Assembly: GCF_030272615.1 (NCBI RefSeq) | Contig: NC_081405.1 | Span: 653,376,920-653,440,919 of the forward strand | From: Cryptomeria japonica | Lineage: Eukaryota; Streptophyta; Pinopsida; Cupressales; Cupressaceae | Length of the DNA stretch: 64,000 nt | Direction of reading: 5' to 3' | Part shown: piece after piece, positions 59,624 through 64,000 of the stretch | How positions within the stretch are numbered: the stretch's first letter is position 1 | Layout of the letters: every line of letters begins with the position of its first letter | The notes under the pieces: generated by a model | Databases searched by the model: none | Seen by the model: the letters and a program-made list of their open reading frames with translations, nothing else | What the model was told of the DNA's origin: nothing | Position numbers and translations under genes: made by a program

Positions 59624-59916
59624 GATTAAATTGTCCTTCTCTCCCCATATAATGGTTCTTTCTAAGGAACTCTTTGATATTTAAATTGAGATCCTCCTCA
59701 TGCCAAATCATTTGAGAGTTAGAGTTAACTCCAGTATTCGCTAAACAATCTGCAACACTGTTTTGCTCTCTGAAGGCATGTTGAATAATAATTTCTTTGA
59801 AACTGGCAATGATCTCCCTAGCTTTCATGATGATATTTTCAATAGACTAGGAAGGCTCCGATTCCCCCTTTAAGCACTTAATAATATTAAGTGAATCTCC
59901 TTCAAGCCATATTTTA
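59613..59916 (-). pseudogene. LINE ORF2 C-terminal RNase H
   Basis: Reads IWLEGDSLNIIKCL, one stop, then KAREIIASF...HAFREQNSVADCLANTG, the RNase H (RVT_3 type) found at the C-end of plant L1 ORF2. Upstream RT is missing through 5' truncation. Confidence 0.85.
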
Positions 59917-59945
59917 TCATATAATAATAATATAATATAATGTTA

Positions 59946-59986
59946 TTTTAAAATAATTTAAGTATAAAAATCGAATATCTGATTTT
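59946..59986. repeat. Right arm of the inverted repeat
   Basis: Reverse-complement partner of 57496-57538 (see there). The arms lie just outside the LINE and the AT-rich DNA. Confidence 0.75.
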
Positions 59987-60302
59987 ATGAGACAATATAT
60001 TTTGACTGTGATAGCTCGTGAGACATTTTTAACCCACGGGTTGCATGATTTTATAGAAATCCGATATCCGATTGCATACGATATCCGGTGTTTTGCCCAA
60101 AAATTGCTAAAAAATAGATTGAAAGGTATGATTTTTATTGTTTTCAATCATTTTCATTCAATTTTTTTTATTTTTTTAATGTTTATTTGATTTTTCATTG
60201 AAAATATGGTTTTTTCATGAAAACTAGGTTTTTTTAAATCAAATACAAAATTGTTTAAATTTGTTAACTAAATTCAATTGTTTACATTAAATTAGGTTAA
60301 AA

Positions 60303-62230
60303 ATGGGGGATAACAATGAAAACATTGATCAACCACAACTACAACAACCAAACCCTCATTTGCCAAACCCCCCCTCAATTTAGGATTTGATTGCACAAAA
60401 TTTGAATGAATTGAGGGGGATTGTAGATGTATATCGTAGGATCCATCGTCTAAACCCAATGTTTGATCCTCTCATGTCGATCATAAAGAGTATGAAAACA
60501 ATGACTGAGGAGAACAATGCAACCCTTTTTTGGCGAGATTCTATGAGGGAACAGTATGCAGATGGCTTGTCGTATAAGAAGATCAAGGATCTTGAGATAT
60601 CGAAAGCCAATATCACCTCATTGTTTGTGAATCCCCACACTGATCTACCCATAGACCCCCAAAAAATAAAACTTTCTATTAAATGGTGCACAAATGATGG
60701 TATTGTGAAAAACTCTTGGGATCATTGGTGGATGGTTTCGACAAACCACCCAACAACAATCTTGATGTACCCTTCTACTTCATAAGCAAATTGTATGCTG
60801 AGTTTGTTTTATGCAAACATGTGAACTACTTTGACATCCAACCTTTCCAGGGTGTGGGTTTAGGTACGCCCCAAAATAGACCTGGGATAGTTAGAGTAGT
60901 CCAGGGCCCATATGTCCCCCCTCCTCCTGTTGATCCCTCACCTCCAATGCAACATTCAGATATCATTTGTGAGGCGGCTTCAAGGACCATATCAGCTATT
61001 CACGCTTTGAGTAGCCTTTTGGTTTCTCAGTCTGTGTCAGTAGCTTAGCCTACCTTTGATGGTAGCGGTGCATCTGGTGGCACTGATACATCATCCACGG
61101 CTCCACACATATGCATTCCCCATAGTTGTGTCATGTGTGGGCACGTATCATTGGGTTGAGTTGGACAACCTGTTGATCCTCCTACAGACAGTGTAGATTA
61201 TGAGGTGCATGAGATGCATGATGCACCATATGTTATGACACAGACTAGAGGATACCTTGGGGAGTCCTCGCATGCTAGAGGCAAGGAGGCACCATCATCA
61301 TACATTGATGATGTAGTGGTAAGATTTGTATTTTCACAGTTCAAGCTATATTTTAAATGAATATTTATAACCTAGATAATATTAAGTACTAATTTTTATT
61401 TACATGGTCTATTTAATAGTTGATGACTGAGGAGGAGTTGAGATAGATTCAAGAGGGCACCTTGTTGGCCATTTCATTTGGCCTTGATAGCTTGGCGATA
61501 CATATATTATTGCACCTAGTCGTTTGTATTTTATTGTACATACATGCTCATCATTTATATTGGTATTAATTAGATTATGTAGTAACTTGCATGTATATCT
61601 TATTTTACTCTTGTAGGGCACAAGCAGCACAAGTGTGGGGCAGTGTGATTTAAGATCTAGTGCAGTTGGAGACAAGGGAAAGGTAATTGAATGCAAATAT
61701 GATCGAATGAATAGTTTAAATAACTTATAGTGATTATACAGATCTAGACATAGATTGATAGTTTCATGTACTTGTTGTGTATATGTACAGAGAATTCTTG
61801 GCTTCACATCCTTGATGACTACACCCAGTATACCTGAAGATGAAGAAGAAGAAGAAGAGATGCCTTGAGTAGATGTGTGTTTATTTTATTCTATGTTTAG
61901 TAGATATAATTTTTTATTATCGGTGACAATTATATGCTAACTTGTATCAATGTCATGTTTCTAAACATATGTAGGTTGTGTATGAAAATATTGAAAACAT
62001 ACCTCCTCTACCGAAGACATACATCAAGAGTCCTGCAAAGCCAAAGAGAAAATGTGGAGATGAGGTAAACATGAATAGTTCAATTATAGTTCATTTTTAT
62101 GTTAACTTTTCAAATGTGAATTATATAATATAACTAATATTAATTATGGTTTGTTTTTCTTGTGCAGGATCCTTCAGAGCCGAGCAGTGCGGTGAAGAGG
62201 ATCGATTTTCATGATCCATCAATAGTTTAG
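60303..62230 (+). pseudogene. Intron-containing gene-like relic, unknown family
   Basis: ATG at 60303 starts a Gln/Pro-rich N-terminus. After a TAG near 60381 comes a well-formed stretch (NLNELRGIVDVYRRIHRLNP, LFWRDSMREQYADGLSYKKI), a frameshift near 60720 and a Pro-rich end at 61046. Sequence still reads as protein to 61318, where GTAAG looks like a donor. Further candidate exons with AG/GT borders are 61617-61682 (66 nt) and 61975-62064 (90 nt, KPKRKCGDE end), plus 61791 onward with a run of Glu and 62168-62230 (DPSEPSSAVKRIDFHDPS, then TAG). Repeated in-phase exon sizes argue for a real ancestral gene. I cannot name it; a DNA transposon gene is possible. Confidence 0.45.
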
Positions 62231-62623
62231 GATGCTATAGGTAGTTTTAAGATGCTTACATGTCTAGTTGGAATGCATATTTTGTATATGGACATACATT
62301 CACATATTTAGACATACATTTTGTTTGAGTTGGCGTTTATGTCATATTTGTGTATGGACATACATTTGTAATCATTTGACATTTTTATATATACAAAAGT
62401 TGACATTCGATCATATAAATTGTTTCTCATTTGTGCATGGTGTTATCATGGAAATCTTCAATCTTCATTCGAATAATTAACAATGGTTAATAATAGTTAT
62501 TTAATGAACAATACAATTCATTTCATTTCATTGTAAGTGTTGTTTGTTTTTGAACAATATAATTCATTTGATAAACGATACAATACAATTCATTTAATGA
62601 GAAATACTTGATACAATTCATTA

Positions 62624-64000
62624 TTACCCTATGCATGGTCCTATTTTACCCCCCACTTGGTCGAAAGCTTGGGGTCATACCCTACTGGCGTCATCCCTTG
62701 AGCGCCCTAAGTGCTAAAATTGTTAAACTTTGATGGACCCTAACTCAGAATCTGTGGCACCTACGAATGATCGGTTTGAACCTATGGGGCCATGAGAGGG
62801 GTCCCTACAAAAGGCTAACTCAGTTTTTCAATTTTCCCTTATTAGGGCAGCAATTTTTTGGTTGGCGAAAAAATCGTCAGTCTCATTCAATCGAATGTTG
62901 TCGCATGGCCAATTTCTCGTTCTGCTCGTCATGATGATGAACCGTCGGCTCCAACATATCCAATTAGGCATTTTTACCCTATGCATGCTCTTATTTTTCC
63001 CTCCCCAATCAATCGAACACAAGGGGTAATACCCTACCGATGTCATCCCTTGAGTTCTCTAAGTGCTAAAAATTGTCAAACTTTGATGGGCCATAACTCG
63101 AAATTTGTGGCACCTGCAAATGATCCATTTGAACCTATGGGGCCATGAGAAGGGTCCCTACAAAATCCTATCTTGGTTTTTCAAGTTTCCCTATGGTTTT
63201 ATTAGGGCAAAAAAAATTCGGTTGCCAAAAAAATCGTCAGTCTCATTCATTTGAATGTTGTCGCATGGCCAATTTTTCATTCATCTCGTCGCGATGATGA
63301 ACCGTTGGTTCTAACATGTCCAAATAGGCATCATTACCCTATGCATTCTCCAATTTTTCTCTCCACTCAGTTCAATGCTCAGGGTCATACCCTACCAACG
63401 TCGTCCCTTGAGTGCCCTAAGTGCTAAAAATTGTAAAACATTGATGGGCCCTAACTTGGAATCTGTGGCACCTATGAATGATCTATTTGAATCTACATGG
63501 CCATGAGAGGGTTCCCTACAAAAGACTGTCTCTGTTTTTCAAGTTTCCCTTATTAGGGCAGCAATTTTTTCGTTGGTAAAAAAATTGTCAGTCTCATTCA
63601 ATCGAATGTTGTCGCGTGGCCAATTTATCGTTCTGCTCATCACGTGATGAACCATCAACTCCAACATGTCCAGTTAGGAATTTTTACCCTATGCATGCTC
63701 CTATTTTTCTCCCCCACTCGGTCGAACGCACGGGGTCATACCCTACCGGCGTCGTCCCTTGAGTGCCTTAAGTGCTAAAAATTGTCAAAGTTTGATGGGC
63801 CCTAACTCAGAATCCGTGGTACCTGCAAACAATCTATTTGAAACTACGGGGCCATGAGAGGGGTTCCTACAAAAGCCTATCTCGGTTTTTCAATTTTCCC
63901 TACAGTTTTATTAGGGCAGCAATTTTTCGGTTGGCAAAAAAATCATCAATCTCATTCATTTGAATGTTGTCTCATGGCCAATTTCTCGTTCTTCTTGTCA
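62624..64000. repeat. Tandem satellite, about 350-bp units in AB alternation
   Basis: The phrase TTACCCTATGCAT recurs at 62624, 62974, 63334 and 63684 (periods 350, 360, 350). Each unit has the same order of blocks: GTCATACCCTAC, GTGGCACCT, GGCCATGAGA, TTATTAGGGC and CAATTTCTCGTTCTGCTCGTC. Units 2 and 4 carry an extra CCCTATGGTTTTATTAGGGC-type insertion that units 1 and 3 lack, so the array is a dimer repeat of about 710 bp. It continues beyond the window. Confidence 0.92.

Larger units (their letters stand above)
57745..59916 (-). mobile_element. 5'-truncated LINE ending in a TA-rich tail
   Basis: The minus strand starts inside an RNase H domain (59916), continues through a second ORF and ends with the phrase TTTTGGGGCCCCTTCAAAAC...CAAAAACGTA followed by TA repeats. 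Plant LINE 3' ends often have a comparable GGGNCCCTTC phrase before a simple tail. I cannot identify target-site duplications in the AT-rich flanks. Confidence 0.7.

Overview
The window is nuclear DNA of a seed plant with a large, repeat-rich genome. A gymnosperm is my best guess, from nested LTR elements, long AT-rich spacers and a GLOX-type oxidase; this is inference and no marker settles it. About 50 of 64 kb is LTR retrotransposon sequence in nests that can be resolved by LTR boundaries and 5-bp target-site duplications (TSDs). Only one host gene is convincing: a glyoxal/galactose-oxidase-like gene (50597-52220, minus).

Layout. (1) 1-9801: 3' part of a plus-strand Ty1/copia element (copia A), whose 3' LTR is split by a complete 7.9-kb non-autonomous element R1 (1710-9601, minus, TSD ATAGA). 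(2) 9802-12450: 5' part of a minus-strand copia element (copia B), followed by a related LTR fragment in inverted orientation (12452-13130) and degraded copia-like sequence to 14190. (3) 14211-49362: a complete Tat-type Ty3/gypsy element E1 (minus, LTRs about 1.5 kb, TSD CCTAC), 35 kb long because a second complete Tat-type element, E2 (27039-44468, 17.4 kb, two 1434-bp LTRs, TSD CTAAC), sits inside its gag. E1 itself sits in a small copia LTR. (4) 49511-55609: AT-rich DNA with the oxidase gene. (5) 55610-64000: copia 5' end, a 5'-truncated LINE with an unusual downstream ORF, an intron-containing gene-like relic, and a 350-bp tandem satellite that runs off the window.

The most interesting system is shared by E1 and E2. 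Each carries, between pol and the 3' LTR and on the opposite strand, what looks like a complete gene: a TATA box, a 25-26 codon first exon, a phase-0 GT-AG intron and a second exon encoding a plant mobile domain (PMD) protein. In each element the intron holds an array of a short CpG-containing motif at about 20-21-bp spacing (two helical turns), and the same motif forms a second array just inside the other end, next to the tRNA-Trp primer site. The motif differs between the elements (AGCGCT in E2, ACACAGGCGCAG in E1), but the architecture is the same. This suggests a co-evolving protein/site pair, or an RNA-level signal, that marks the start of both opposing transcripts.

E2 is the younger element. 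Its LTRs differ at about a dozen sites, all transitions by my reading, and its 1950-codon reading frame has only two stops. It lacks the gag capsid region and may depend on a relative such as E1. Decay in E1 and E2 is mainly by stops that fit methyl-cytosine deamination rather than by indels.
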